Positions 34,852 to 40,600 of a DNA stretch of 64,000 bases are shown piece after piece. The stretch spans positions 71,409,297-71,473,296 of the forward strand of contig NC_084836.1 of assembly GCF_033115175.1 (NCBI RefSeq). The letters are read 5' to 3'. The position numbers and the translations under genes are program-made. Source of the stretch: Lepus europaeus. Taxonomy: Eukaryota; Chordata; Mammalia; Lagomorpha; Leporidae. Positions within the stretch are counted from its first letter, which is position 1, and each line of letters begins with the position of its first letter. The notes beneath the pieces were generated by a model that made no database searches, was not told the origin of the DNA, and saw nothing but the letters and a program-made list of their open reading frames with translations.

Positions 34852-37699
34852 AAGATTTATTTCATTTATATGAAAGAGTTAGAGAGAGAGGTCTTCCAGT
34901 CTACTGGTTCACTCCCCAAATAACTGCAATGGCCAGAGCTGAGCTGATACAAAGCCAGGAGACAGGAGCTTCCTCCAGGTCTCTCATGTGGGTGCAAGGA
35001 CCCAAGAACTTGGGCCATTCTTCCACTGCTTTCCTAGGCCATAGCAGAGAGCTGGACTGGAAGAGGAGCAACTGGGACTCGAACTGGCGCCCACATGGGA
35101 TGCCAGTGCTATAGGCTGGACTTGAACCCGCTGCACCATAGCACTGGCCCCAGATCTCTCTCTCCTCTCTCTCTTTCAAATAAATAAATCTTAAAAAAAA
35201 ATCATAGACATTCATGAGTGATTTCTAGATAATACCAGCTTTTCCCCCCCTTTTTAAAGTATTTTAAATTTTTATTGGTTGTATTTATTTGAAAGAGACT
35301 GAGGTCTGCTGTCTGCTGATTGACATCCCAAATGCCTCAACACCCAGGGCTGGATCAGGCTGAAGCCAGGAGCTTGGATTTCGAATCAGGTGCCCTCCAT
35401 TGGTGATAGGAATTCATGCACTTGAGCCATTAGTTGATGTCTCCCAAGGTGCACACTAGCAGTAAGCCAGAATTGGAAGCATAGCTGAGACTTGAACCCA
35501 GGTATTCTGGATTTATTTATTTTGAATGGTACAGCAACACACCACACACACACACACACACACAGATATCTTCTGTCACTCTTCAAATGACAACAGCAGT
35601 CAGGGCTGGTCTGGGCTGAATCCAGGAGAGTGGAGCTCTATTCAAGTCTCAAACAAATGAGTGGCAGGGGCTGAAGTATTTGGGCCATAATCTGCTGCTT
35701 CCCAAGGTGCCAAATGCCTGCCCCACAGATTGTTTATTGATTTTTGTTGTTCTGTAACATTGGTATAGATTGCTGTGACTTTTTTTTTTTTTTAAGTTTT
35801 ATTTATTAGTTGGAGAGTAGATTTAGAGAGAGGGAGAGACAGAGAGAAATGTCTTCCATCTACTGGTTCCCTTCCCAAATGGCTGCAACAGCGGAGATGG
35901 GCTGATCCAAAGCCAGGAGCCAGGAGCTGCTTCTGGGTCTCCCATGTGGGTCCAAAGACCCAAGCACTTGGGCCATCTTCTACTGCTTTCCCAGGCCATT
36001 GTAGAGAGCTGGATAGGAAGAGGAGCAGCCAGGACATGAATTGGCGCTCATATGAGATGCTGGCACCGCAGGCGGTGGCTTAGCCCGCTATGCCGCAGTG
36101 CTGTGACTCTTGATTGAAGAGTCCCTTGCTGTGACTCTTGATTGAAGGTTTTAAAATCTTCTGATGCCAATGATTCATTGGCTCTCATATGGGTAATTCC
36201 AGAACTTTGGTGGTGTTGCAAGTAAAATCTACTCATTTCAGTGTTTTTCCGTTTACTAAGTTATCTGGATTGAAAAGATGTTGTTTGCTTCATTGTAGGC
36301 ATGCCAAGCAGCCAATAAAACAAAAGCAGATGACCGAGGAGCAGATGAAAACACTTCAGAGCAGACAATTCTAAACATGATTTCCCAAAGCTCTTCAGAT
36401 ACAACTATTGCAGGTTTAATGAGTATGTCAGCGTCTTCTACCACAAGTGTAGTGCCTTCCCTTCCAGTATCTGAAGAGTCATCTAGCAACTTAACCAGCG
36501 TGGAGATGTTGCAGGGCGAGCGTTGGCTGTCCTCCCAACCTGCTTTTAAACTAGAACCTGCTCAGGGTCATCGGACTAGTGACAATGTAGCACTTATAGG
36601 AGCTGATCATTCCTTGCAACAGGACAGTTCAAATACATTCATTTCCCAGAAACAAAGTAGTAAGAGTGTTCCATCAGCTAAAGTGTCGCTGAAGGAATAC
36701 CGTGCCAAGCATGCGGAAGAGCTGGCGGCTCAGAAGAGGCAACTGGAGAACATGGAGGCCAACGTGAAGTCACAGTATGCGTATGCTGCCCAGAATCTGT
36801 TGTCTCACCATGATAGCCATTCTTCAGTCATTCTGAAGATGCCTGTGGAAGGCTTAGAGAACCCTGAGCGGTCTTTTCTGGAAAAGGCCGACAAAACAGC
36901 TCTCAAAATGAGACTACCAGTGGCAAGTGGAGATAAAACTGCCTCTTCAAAACCAGAGGAAATTAAAATGCGCATTAAAGTTCATTCTGCCGCTGATAAG
37001 CACAATTCTGTAGAGGACAGCATTACAAAAAGCCGAGAGCACAAAGAAAAGCACAAGACTCACCCATCTAATCATCACCATCATCACAATCACCACTCTC
37101 ATAAGCACTCTCACTCACAGCTTCCAGCTGGTACTGGGAACAAACGTCCAGGTGACCCAAAACACAGTAGCCAGTCAAGCACCTTACCACATAAAACCTA
37201 TAGCTTGTCTAGTTCTTTTTCCTCTTCTAGTTCTAGTCGTAAGAGAGGCCCTTCTGAAGAGACGGGGGCAGTGTTTGATCATCCAGCCAAGGTTGCCAAG
37301 AGTACTAAATCATCTTCCATAAATTTCTCCTTCCCTCCTCTTCCTGCAATGGCCCAACTGCCTGGGCATAGCTCAGACACAAGTGGCCTTCCCTTCTCAC
37401 AGCCCAGCTGTAAAACTCGAGTTCCTCATATGAAACTGGATAAAGGCCCTGCTGGGGCCAATGGACATAATACAGCTCAGACAATAGACTATCAAGATAC
37501 TGTGAATATGCTTAACTCCCTGCTCAGTGCCCAGGGTGTTCAGCCTGCGCAACCCCCATTTGAATTTGTGCATTCTTATGGTGAATATCTGAATCCACGA
37601 GCTAGTGGAATATCCTCCAGAGCTGGCAATACAGACAAACCCCGGCCACCACCTCTGCCATCGGAACCTCCTCCACCACTTCCACCGCTTCCTAAGTAA
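6818..37699 (+). CDS. CCNT1: CCNT1, cyclin T1 (spliced, 9 coding exons, complete)
   Basis: Cyclin T1 is the regulatory subunit of P-TEFb. It binds and activates CDK9, which phosphorylates the polymerase II tail, DSIF and NELF to release paused transcription in the nucleus. Exons 6818-6978, 8957-9038, 18184-18312, 22433-22493, 24269-24331, 29205-29250, 30616-30779, 30946-31016 and 36299-37699 join in frame to 725 codons; human is 726 from memory. Two cyclin boxes fill about residues 30-255. Next come the Tat/TAR recognition segment (Cys261), a coiled coil (about 386-426), a His-rich tract (about 515-533), a Ser-rich stretch and a Pro-rich C terminus. Every junction keeps phase and no exon is broken. 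The start is the ATG of the conserved MEGERKN opening. Cyclin T2 is excluded by the coiled-coil, His-rich and C-terminal sequence. Confidence 0.97.
6979..8292 (+). other. CCNT1 intron 1, 5' part
   Basis: CpG-rich to about 7,560, then unique AT-richer intron. No repeat or conserved exon is recognised. Confidence 0.6.
8293..8632 (+). mobile_element. young-type C SINE
   Basis: GGCCGGCGCTGCGGCTCAATAG head, CTGCCTGTC-A(n) tail. It sits 320 bases before the U12-type branch site of intron 1. Confidence 0.85.
8957..9038 (+). CDS. CCNT1: CCNT1 coding exon 2
   Basis: Encodes residues 54-81 ([11 protein letters not shown]...FTQFHRN), the start of the first cyclin box. The acceptor lacks a polypyrimidine tract but has GCCTTAAC just upstream, as U12-type introns do. 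The donor is GTGAGT. Confidence 0.94.
9039..9885 (+). other. CCNT1 intron 2, 5' part
   Basis: Unique AT-rich intron with T-runs (9,511-9,521 and 9,797-9,816). Nothing else recognised. Confidence 0.5.
9886..10181 (+). mobile_element. older-type C SINE
   Basis: GGGGCTGATATTGTGGTG head to AAATAAATAAATAT-A(n). Confidence 0.8.
10482..10793 (-). mobile_element. older-type C SINE
   Basis: TTATTTGAAAGGCAGAG to GCATTGGCCCC. Confidence 0.8.
11031..11619 (+). mobile_element. two older-type C SINEs, same strand
   Basis: About 11031-11270 (diverged) and 11292-11619 (GGGGCTGGTGTTATATAACA head, AAATGAATAAATC tail). Confidence 0.7.
11637..12560 (-). mobile_element. three older-type C SINEs in a row
   Basis: About 11637-11878 (head missing), 11885-12210 and 12240-12560 (CACAGCCCCGGCCCC head). 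All lie on the - strand and are separated by a few bases. Confidence 0.75.
12680..12795 (+). repeat. possible L2 fragment
   Basis: AACAAATATTCATTACTC and TGTTGAATAAGATGCATGGG loosely follow L2 order. Confidence 0.3.
12815..13625 (+). mobile_element. older-type C SINE split by a 523-base insert
   Basis: Head at 12815-12886 (GTCTTGGGTTGTAGCAGG...AAGTGCCTG). Body and tail resume at 13410-13625 (CAGTCCTGGCTGCCC...CACATAAATCAATAAAATC). The insert is annotated separately. Confidence 0.65.
12887..13409 (-). mobile_element. candidate solo LTR inserted in an old C SINE
   Basis: A 523-base block interrupts a + strand C SINE. It begins TGATGTGGGTGAG and ends CTCACATCA, so it has TG...CA ends and a short inverted repeat. 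On the - strand an AATAAA lies about 20-25 bases before the 3' end. The flanking duplication is poor (GATTT against GTTTA). It could be an ERVL/MaLR-type LTR or another short-terminal-repeat element. Confidence 0.4.
13728..14055 (-). mobile_element. young-type C SINE
   Basis: Poly-T, GACAGAGTTAGACAGAGAG, then ...GAGCCACAGCGCCAG. Confidence 0.85.
14075..14225 (-). mobile_element. truncated C SINE
   Basis: Tail half only, ending at TCAAAGCACTTG. Confidence 0.65.
14280..14440 (-). mobile_element. probable old L1 fragment
   Basis: TTTTTGTTGAGGTATAACAG and the following AT-rich text resemble the antisense of an L1M 3' region. Heavily decayed. Confidence 0.4.
14526..15060 (+). mobile_element. two C SINEs in tandem
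   Basis: 14526-14808 (GGGGCTGGTGCTGTGGC head, no tail) runs into 14810-15060 (head-truncated, AAATAAACAGATAAATAA tail). Confidence 0.75.
15060..15334 (-). mobile_element. old C SINE
   Basis: TTATTTATTTGTAAAGCAG to CAAACACATGCCCC. Confidence 0.65.
15472..15780 (-). mobile_element. C SINE
   Basis: Poly-T, GAAAAGCAGAGAGAGAG to GAACACTGGCCA. Confidence 0.75.
15900..16100 (-). mobile_element. rearranged C SINE: - half joined to + tail
   Basis: A - copy to about 16043 passes straight into CACTCTCTCACTAACTCTGCC and an A-run on the + strand. The middle is missing, so a fold-back or recombination product is likely. Confidence 0.55.
16238..16735 (-). mobile_element. C SINE (-) interrupted by a + C SINE fragment
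   Basis: The - element occupies 16238-16466 and 16641-16735. Between them is a 5'-truncated + element (GAAGACCTGGCCAGAAGCTC to AAATAAATAAATC, 16467-16640). Confidence 0.7.
16920..17215 (-). mobile_element. old L1 fragment
   Basis: CAGTTCATTGATTTTAGTAC, TGCGGCCATCATCACTG and CCTATTCTGGACATTTCAAT in order match antisense L1M 3'-region sequence. Confidence 0.6.
17230..17553 (-). mobile_element. older-type C SINE
   Basis: GATTTGAAAGAGTTAGGGAG to CAACACTGGCCCC. Confidence 0.75.
17585..17933 (+). mobile_element. young-type C SINE
   Basis: GGCCGGCGCCTTGGCTCAATAG to CTGCCTGTC-A(n). It lies 250 bases before CCNT1 exon 3. Confidence 0.88.
18184..18312 (+). CDS. CCNT1: CCNT1 coding exon 3
   Basis: Encodes residues 82-124 ([16 protein letters not shown]...LPDTRSE), the core of cyclin box 1 with the Lys and Glu residues used in CDK9 contact. 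Acceptor ATGCAG, donor GTAGGA; both phase 0. Confidence 0.96.
18581..18903 (-). mobile_element. older-type C SINE
   Basis: TTAAGATTTTATTTACTT to GTAGTGCTGACT. Confidence 0.7.
18985..19225 (-). mobile_element. truncated C SINE
   Basis: Tail and body only, ends GGAGTAGCTGGGTG. The following 19,226-19,490 is AT-rich with nothing recognised. Confidence 0.65.
19494..19822 (+). mobile_element. older-type C SINE
   Basis: GGGCCAGGCATTGTGGCGCA to AAATAAATAAAGTAAATC. Confidence 0.8.
19961..20330 (-). mobile_element. C SINE (-) plus head fragment (+)
   Basis: 19961-20235 on the - strand lacks its head. 20248-20330 is a + head fragment (GGGCCAGCATTATGGCATAG). Confidence 0.65.
20349..20673 (-). mobile_element. 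older-type C SINE
   Basis: AGATTTGTTTATTTAAAAGG to CAGCACACGGCCCA. Confidence 0.7.
20828..21152 (+). mobile_element. C SINE, intermediate type
   Basis: GGGGCTGGCGCTGTGGCGCA head with an older-type body (TTTGGGGAGTGAACC) but a young-type CTGTC-A(n) tail. Confidence 0.82.
21255..21570 (-). mobile_element. older-type C SINE
   Basis: AAAGATTTATTTATTTATTTG to CACAGTGTCAGCCCC. Confidence 0.78.
21614..21959 (+). mobile_element. young-type C SINE
   Basis: GGCCGGCGCTGTGGCTCAATAG to CTGCCTGTCAAAAAAAAG. AAGTGTTAACTAG before and AAGTGTTCACTAG after form a 13-base target duplication with one mismatch. Confidence 0.9.
22433..22493 (+). CDS. CCNT1: CCNT1 coding exon 4
   Basis: Short 61-base exon for residues 125-144 ([20 protein letters not shown]) plus one base. 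The acceptor follows CATCTTTAG and the donor is GTATGT. Confidence 0.95.
22782..23115 (-). mobile_element. C SINE
   Basis: TTTATTTATTTATGTGAGAGGC to CATGGTGCCGGCCCC. It lies 290 bases after CCNT1 exon 4. Confidence 0.78.
23248..23536 (-). mobile_element. older-type C SINE
   Basis: AAAGATTTATTTATTTCAAAG to ATGTGGGCCA; head partly lost. Confidence 0.7.
24055..24180 (+). repeat. possible L2 fragment in CCNT1 intron 4
   Basis: CTGGCTCTGTTCTAAGCATC and GGAGATAATCAATAGG loosely fit an L2 3' region. Otherwise 23,540-24,268 is unique intron with nothing recognised. Confidence 0.3.
24269..24331 (+). CDS. CCNT1: CCNT1 coding exon 5
   Basis: 63-base exon for residues 145-165 ([20 protein letters not shown]), the opening helix of cyclin box 2. 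Acceptor after TCTTGAAG, donor GTAAGG. Confidence 0.95.
24376..24697 (+). mobile_element. older-type C SINE
   Basis: GGGCATTGTGGTGCAGTGGG to AAATAAATATATAAATC. It begins 45 bases after the CCNT1 exon 5 donor. Confidence 0.72.
24920..25271 (-). mobile_element. young-type C SINE
   Basis: Long poly-T, GACAGAGTGGACAGTGAGAG, to GCCATGGCGCCGGCC. CTGGGGGCATATTTTG flanks both sides (TSD, 16 bases). Confidence 0.92.
25340..25640 (-). mobile_element. old, diverged C SINE
   Basis: ATTTGAAAGGCAGAAAAAGAG to AATTGCTGTCATGG. Confidence 0.6.
25858..26195 (+). mobile_element. young-type C SINE
   Basis: GCCAGCGCCGCAGCTCACTAGG to CTCTGTCAAAAAAATAAAAT; ends 20 bases before the U6 pseudogene. Confidence 0.85.
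26217..26323 (+). pseudogene. U6 snRNA pseudogene
   Basis: Reads GTGCTTGCTTTGGCAGCAC and continues co-linear with U6 snRNA through GATACAGAG, GATTAGCAT and CATGACA to a terminal TTATTTTT. There are about 15-20 substitutions, several in the conserved middle (the ACAGAGA box reads ACAGAGG), and no proximal or distal promoter element, since a C SINE sits just upstream. It is a retro-inserted copy, unlikely to be functional. Confidence 0.9.
26324..26640 (+). other. unidentified segment abutting the U6 pseudogene
   Basis: About 300 bases, more GC-rich than the flanks, directly after U6 and ending near an AATAAA (26,613) and a T-rich run. It could be the 3' part of a processed mRNA joined to U6. 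I do not recognise the sequence, and no frame stays open throughout. Confidence 0.3.
26651..27033 (-). mobile_element. older-type C SINE
   Basis: Poly-T, AGATTTATTTATTTTATTTG to CACAGCACCAGCTCC. Confidence 0.78.
27066..27412 (+). mobile_element. young C SINE, CATGGGAG/CACCGATCCTG subfamily
   Basis: GGCCGGCGCCGTGGCTCAAC head. Diagnostic TGCACCCCATGGG, GCACCGATCCTG and CATCGGAACAG; also GCGCGCTACCGCGG. Confidence 0.92.
27500..27830 (-). mobile_element. young-type C SINE, intermediate markers
   Basis: Has CATGGGGTGCAGG but keeps GACAGAATCC, so it carries one of the two subfamily markers. Flanked by TCCCAAATTCTTT and CTCCAAATTCTTT (TSD). Confidence 0.9.
27951..28280 (-). mobile_element. young C SINE, CATGGGAG subfamily
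   Basis: GACAGGCAGAGTGGAC to GCCACGGCGCCGGCC with GTTCCGATGGCAGG and GACAGGATCGGTGCC. TATATATGTATTTTT occurs on both sides (TSD). Confidence 0.92.
28308..28617 (-). mobile_element. C SINE with duplicated purine tract
   Basis: GCCAGGCAGAGTTAGACAGTGAG to GCCATGGCGCCAGTCC. The AGACAGTGAGAGAGAGAGAC unit is repeated. Confidence 0.85.
28620..29204 (+). other. CCNT1 intron 5, 3' part
   Basis: Unique AT-rich intron before exon 6. ACCTTGCAAATATTTGTTGA at about 29,130 is a possible L2 3' end. Nothing else recognised. Confidence 0.5.
29205..29250 (+). CDS. CCNT1: CCNT1 coding exon 6
   Basis: Very short 46-base exon encoding [14 protein letters not shown] with split codons at both ends. The acceptor is strong (T-rich, TTTTCAG). 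The donor GTTTAA is weak at positions +3 to +6, so this junction may be inefficient or regulated. Confidence 0.93.
29545..29841 (-). mobile_element. older-type C SINE
   Basis: AAAGATTTATTTATTTGAAGG to CACATTGCCGACCCC. Confidence 0.75.
30045..30328 (-). mobile_element. old, diverged C SINE
   Basis: TTTTATTCGAAAGATATGG to ACCAAATGCCCACCC. Confidence 0.6.
30616..30779 (+). CDS. CCNT1: CCNT1 coding exon 7
   Basis: 164-base exon for residues 181-235 ([15 protein letters not shown]...TLELLD), the main body of cyclin box 2. Donor GTAAGT. The length is not a multiple of three, so skipping it would shift the frame. A human CCNT1 transcript lacking exon 7 has been described (from memory). Confidence 0.96.
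30946..31016 (+). CDS. CCNT1: CCNT1 coding exon 8
   Basis: 71-base exon for residues 236-259 ([24 protein letters not shown]), the end of the second cyclin fold. Donor GTAAGA. The intron 8 phase sets Ala260-Cys261 as the first residues of the last exon. Confidence 0.96.
31357..31716 (+). mobile_element. young-type C SINE with internal duplication
   Basis: GGGCCAGCGCCACGGCTCAATAG to CTGCCTGTC-A(n). GCCTTTGGATCAGTGCGGTG is repeated in tandem at 31562-31601. Confidence 0.88.
31778..32452 (-). mobile_element. two older-type C SINEs, likely one near the other's target duplication
   Basis: About 31778-32099 and 32120-32452. TGACATTACCT(A)TTT recurs at about 31740, 32099 and 32453, so both copies inserted at the same short target. 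Confidence 0.78.
32490..32762 (-). mobile_element. old, diverged C SINE
   Basis: TTTCGAGAGGCAGAGACAGAG to ATGGAACTAGGGTA. Confidence 0.6.
32850..33197 (-). mobile_element. young C SINE, CATGGGAG subfamily
   Basis: GATAGGCATAGTGGAC to GCCGCGACGCCAGCC with CATGGGGTGCAGG and GACAGGATCAGTGCC. TTAACTTTTAATTTTT on both sides (TSD). Confidence 0.92.
33212..33534 (-). mobile_element. older-type C SINE
   Basis: AAAGATTTATTTATTTGAAAGG to ATGCCAGCTCC. Confidence 0.75.
33582..33722 (+). mobile_element. C SINE remnant
   Basis: Short, internally deleted copy from GGCACCCAGCCTTATAG to TTTTCAAATAAAAG. Confidence 0.5.
33887..34125 (+). mobile_element. C SINE, 3' truncated
   Basis: GCAGTATTGTGGTGCAGTGAG to CAGCTCTGCCTGTTG; no tail. 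Confidence 0.75.
34272..34632 (-). mobile_element. young C SINE nested in an older one
   Basis: CATGGGAG-subfamily copy (CATGGGGTGCAGG, GACAGGATCGGTGCC). CAGATCTGCTT is present on both sides as target duplication. Confidence 0.9.
34806..34844. repeat. (TC)n microsatellite
   Basis: About 19 TC units grown from the SINE pyrimidine tract. Confidence 0.9.
34847..35150 (-). mobile_element. older-type C SINE nested in the same host
   Basis: TTTTTAAGATTTATTTC to AGCACTGGCCCC. AGATCTCTCTCTC before the TC-expansion and again after it mark the insertion. Confidence 0.82.
35265..35727 (-). mobile_element. two old C SINE fragments with (CA)n
   Basis: About 35265-35508 and 35510-35727. The second contains a (CA)n run at 35543-35563. 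Confidence 0.55.
35780..36107 (-). mobile_element. C SINE
   Basis: Poly-T, AGTTTTATTTATTAGTTGG to GCCGCAGTGCTG. TTGCTGTGACT before it matches GTGCTGTGACT after it, and TGCTGTGACTCTTGATTGAAG then occurs twice (36100, 36128). Confidence 0.8.
36299..37699 (+). CDS. CCNT1: CCNT1 terminal coding exon 9
   Basis: Encodes residues 260-725 and the TAA stop. It begins [14 protein letters not shown], so Cys falls at 261. It also holds the coiled coil [20 protein letters not shown] and following residues (about 386-426), the His tract (about 515-533), Ser runs, an RKRGPSEE basic patch and the Pro-rich end PPPLPPLPK. More than half the protein is in this exon and looks disordered apart from the coiled coil. 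Confidence 0.97.
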   Translation, partial: ACQAANKTKADDRGADENTSEQTILNMISQSSSDTTIAGLMSMSASSTTSVVPSLPVSEESSSNLTSVEMLQGERWLSSQPAFKLEPAQGHRTSDNVALIGADHSLQQDSSNTFISQKQSSKSVPSAKVSLKEYRAKHAEELAAQKRQLENMEANVKSQYAYAAQNLLSHHDSHSSVILKMPVEGLENPERSFLEKADKTALKMRLPVASGDKTASSKPEEIKMRIKVHSAADKHNSVEDSITKSREHKEKHKTHPSNHHHHHNHHSHKHSHSQLPAGTGNKRPGDPKHSSQSSTLPHKTYSLSSSFSSSSSSRKRGPSEETGAVFDHPAKVAKSTKSSSINFSFPPLPAMAQLPGHSSDTSGLPFSQPSCKTRVPHMKLDKGPAGANGHNTAQTIDYQDTVNMLNSLLSAQGVQPAQPPFEFVHSYGEYLNPRASGISSRAGNTDKPRPPPLPSEPPPPLPPLPK

Positions 37700-40600
37700 A
37701 GAAGGAAAAAGGAGGAAAAAAACTTGTTTCAAAAACATGCTTTTTTTTTTTTTTTTCTCTACTACTGATTCTGGACTGAGAAAATTACTTCCCTTATGAA
37801 ATATGTCAGCCTTCTTTGACTAGGGAATAAATTGATACCGAGAAGTAGGTGGGAAGGTGGTGGGTGGCCTTGGTTATTATATGTGCTGCCTCCTACGTTT
37901 TCACTATTTCATTTCTAGTTTTTACTGGTATTAGAGGGGTGGGAATGTGTTCAAGCTGTGAAGGATTAAGAACACTTTCTCCATTCTTGGCCTCTCCACT
38001 TCCTGATTAGGTTGATTGGAGTTGATATCTTCCCTCTTCTTGCCAGAACTGAAATATGGAAAGTTTGTTTTATCAAGCAATTGTGGATCCTTTTGGTGTT
38101 TAATATATCAGAAGAGAGGGAGTATTTAAACATCAAAATCTTTTAAAAGACTTTTAAATAATTTAAAGAAAGTAAGTTATCTTTAGTTTTTTTATATAAT
38201 TGGGGAGGGGATTGAGATTTTGCTGTGTGTAAGAGATACATAGCAGTAACTCTTGGGGGGTGGGATTGGAGGGTGGGAATGTGTTCAGGGTGGGTGGGAG
38301 GGTAGGCTTTTGGCTAAGAGTTCTGAAATAGGCTCAGGCCATTTGAAGTGTTGAAACCTTTAAGTATGTCTGCAAGTGTGAGTATGTGTGTGTTTTACGT
38401 GTGTGTGTCTGAAAATCATGTTTGATCTTTCCCTCCCTTTCCCTTACCACTTTTCACTTCCCAACAGTCTACTAGAGAGAACAGGGCTGGCCTTGGGATC
38501 ATAAAGGAAAGATGGTGCTTGTATCTGACAGGCTGTTTCTTCCTTTATGTTGCAATTGAGCAGTATTCCTCTAGTTTCTATTTTCTGTAAGTGCAGCCGG
38601 TGGCTTGACTGTTAGCTACATACTAACTTTGTTTTCACCCCATTTTTCATTTTGATCAAAACAAAAAGTAGGGTTGAGGAAGGTTGGGCAAGCAGGGCCA
38701 GCTTCTGCCCTATAGAATTGGGTGTGTCTTTTTTTCAGATAGGGCTTTGGGAAAGGTTCAGGTAAGAACAGTCGCAGGGTCTCTGGAAGGAAGGAGATGT
38801 GCTATATGTATCCCTCAAGTGAAAGCCCAAACCATATATGAGAGTAGTTCTGGGAGAAGCTGTAGAGCCAGAGGATACTAAAAGCAATGAAATTGTGATT
38901 CAGAATTTTTAGAGTGTTACATCTTAAAATGCATTTTGAATGTAAGACTTGCTTTTTATTTGTGTATCTGAAGGGAAACAGCTTCATCCTAATGTTTTGC
39001 AGCCAATATGACTTCAGAGGTTGGAGCTTGTGAATTATTTAAGAGTACTGGTGCCATGAGAATGAGTGAACTTTGCTAACAGGTCGCTGTTAGGTATAGT
39101 TTGTCTGTGGTGGCTGTAGATTCTAGACAGGCTTTTAAGGATATTTCTAACAGTTTTTCTTAAACAGGCAGGAGTGCTGTTAGGAGAACTCCGTTAACAC
39201 CAGATACTAGGAGTGAACAGTTTTGATCATGAAGGAAATCTTGGCCATAAGGAATTCGAGACCAAGCTGTCTAACTGAAAGCGCCACCTAGCTACAGATA
39301 ATTTGATGGGGTACTACTCTTTGTTACGTCAGATTTCTTCTTGTGGTGAAAAAGATGGTACAGTTTGAATTTATCATTTTTAATGCAGCTTCCTGTGTGC
39401 CAAATAGTTTGTAGGGAGAAACTAAATTATTTTCATTGGAAGTTATGGGGCAGATGGAAGTTATGCATGCACTGCTGCTCTGGGATCAAGCTGGGGAAAG
39501 AAACGGAGGCAAGTGGGATTGATGATACGTTGGCCTAATGTGGGAAGCAGTCTGTAGGAAGGGTGGATTAGTGTCCTGCATCTCTGTACTTGCCTGCTAT
39601 TGCTGTGTAAGATAAGGAGCTCTCTGCTGACTGTAAACAGTAATACTGGGAGTGTCATTTCACTTTAATAGATGATAATTTCCTATTTCTCGATGTTCTC
39701 TGTGTTGTGCCAGGTAAACTGGTAACTGTGTGGTTGTGTGTGCGAAATTTTAGGCTTTCCTTTAGCTTTCTTTAGGTGGAGTGCGCTTTCCTTCCTGAAA
39801 GGGAATGCGCCGTTTAGTTTACATCTGTATCTTTGTGGAATTGATAGTTGCTGATTTGGTTGTGTTTTAATTATTCTCATCAAATGTCACATATTTCCTA
39901 ATCACGTGCACTCCCTCCCCACAGAGGCACATATCCATCAGCATATTCCTTGGTCTCACGGTAGTACTCCTTGACAGGACTGTAGTTAATTTTCTTAGAC
40001 CTTTGTCAGAAAAGAACTAGAAAAAAGTGCTTATTCAGGTCTAATGCTTTGTTTGGCCTTTGCACTAAATAGATCATTGCTGAAATAGGTCCATTTTGCA
40101 ACATTTGTGTTTTAATGCCTACTGGTACTATCTTGACATAACCAACAATGTCTGCTTCTAGATTTACATGTTTTGAAACTCCTTATGGACTCTCCATGAA
40201 GCTGCTGCATTGTCTTTGGGTTAGCATATGTGCGTGTTAAGTAGCATGCATATCATCCACATTCCATAAACTTAATAAGGTTTGTAAGGGTTGTGTGGTT
40301 TCTAAGCTTTGTGTCTTCCCTACCTTCCCACCTTCATATGGTGAGAATGGGATTTATTTAGCCAAAGTTAGTCTACTAAACATGGCTTTTTGTTTCTTCT
40401 TTGAGCCTGTTAAGAAAGTGATGATAAACAGGCCTAGAGCCTCAAGTTCTGTAAATCTCATTCCTAATACTTCATTTGACTCTCATGTTGGAAAAAACAA
40501 ATACCTGTGGATTGTCCTTAGGGCTTTTAATTAGATATCTGTGTTGCTGTTAGCTGAACTCTAGTGAAGCATGAATCGAAAGCCAATTTGATCTTCTGAC

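Larger units (their letters stand above)
34177..35202 (+). mobile_element. older-type C SINE carrying two nested C SINEs
   Basis: Host pieces 34177-34271, 34633-34845 and 35151-35202 form one + copy. Its parts lie in correct order from GGGCCAGTGCTGTGGC to AAATAAATAAATC. The two inserts are on the - strand and listed separately. Confidence 0.85.

Noticed and set aside
37064-37118. CAT/CAC repeats as a possible microsatellite or CRISPR-like array
   Set aside because: It is the conserved His-rich tract of cyclin T1 exon 9, in frame.
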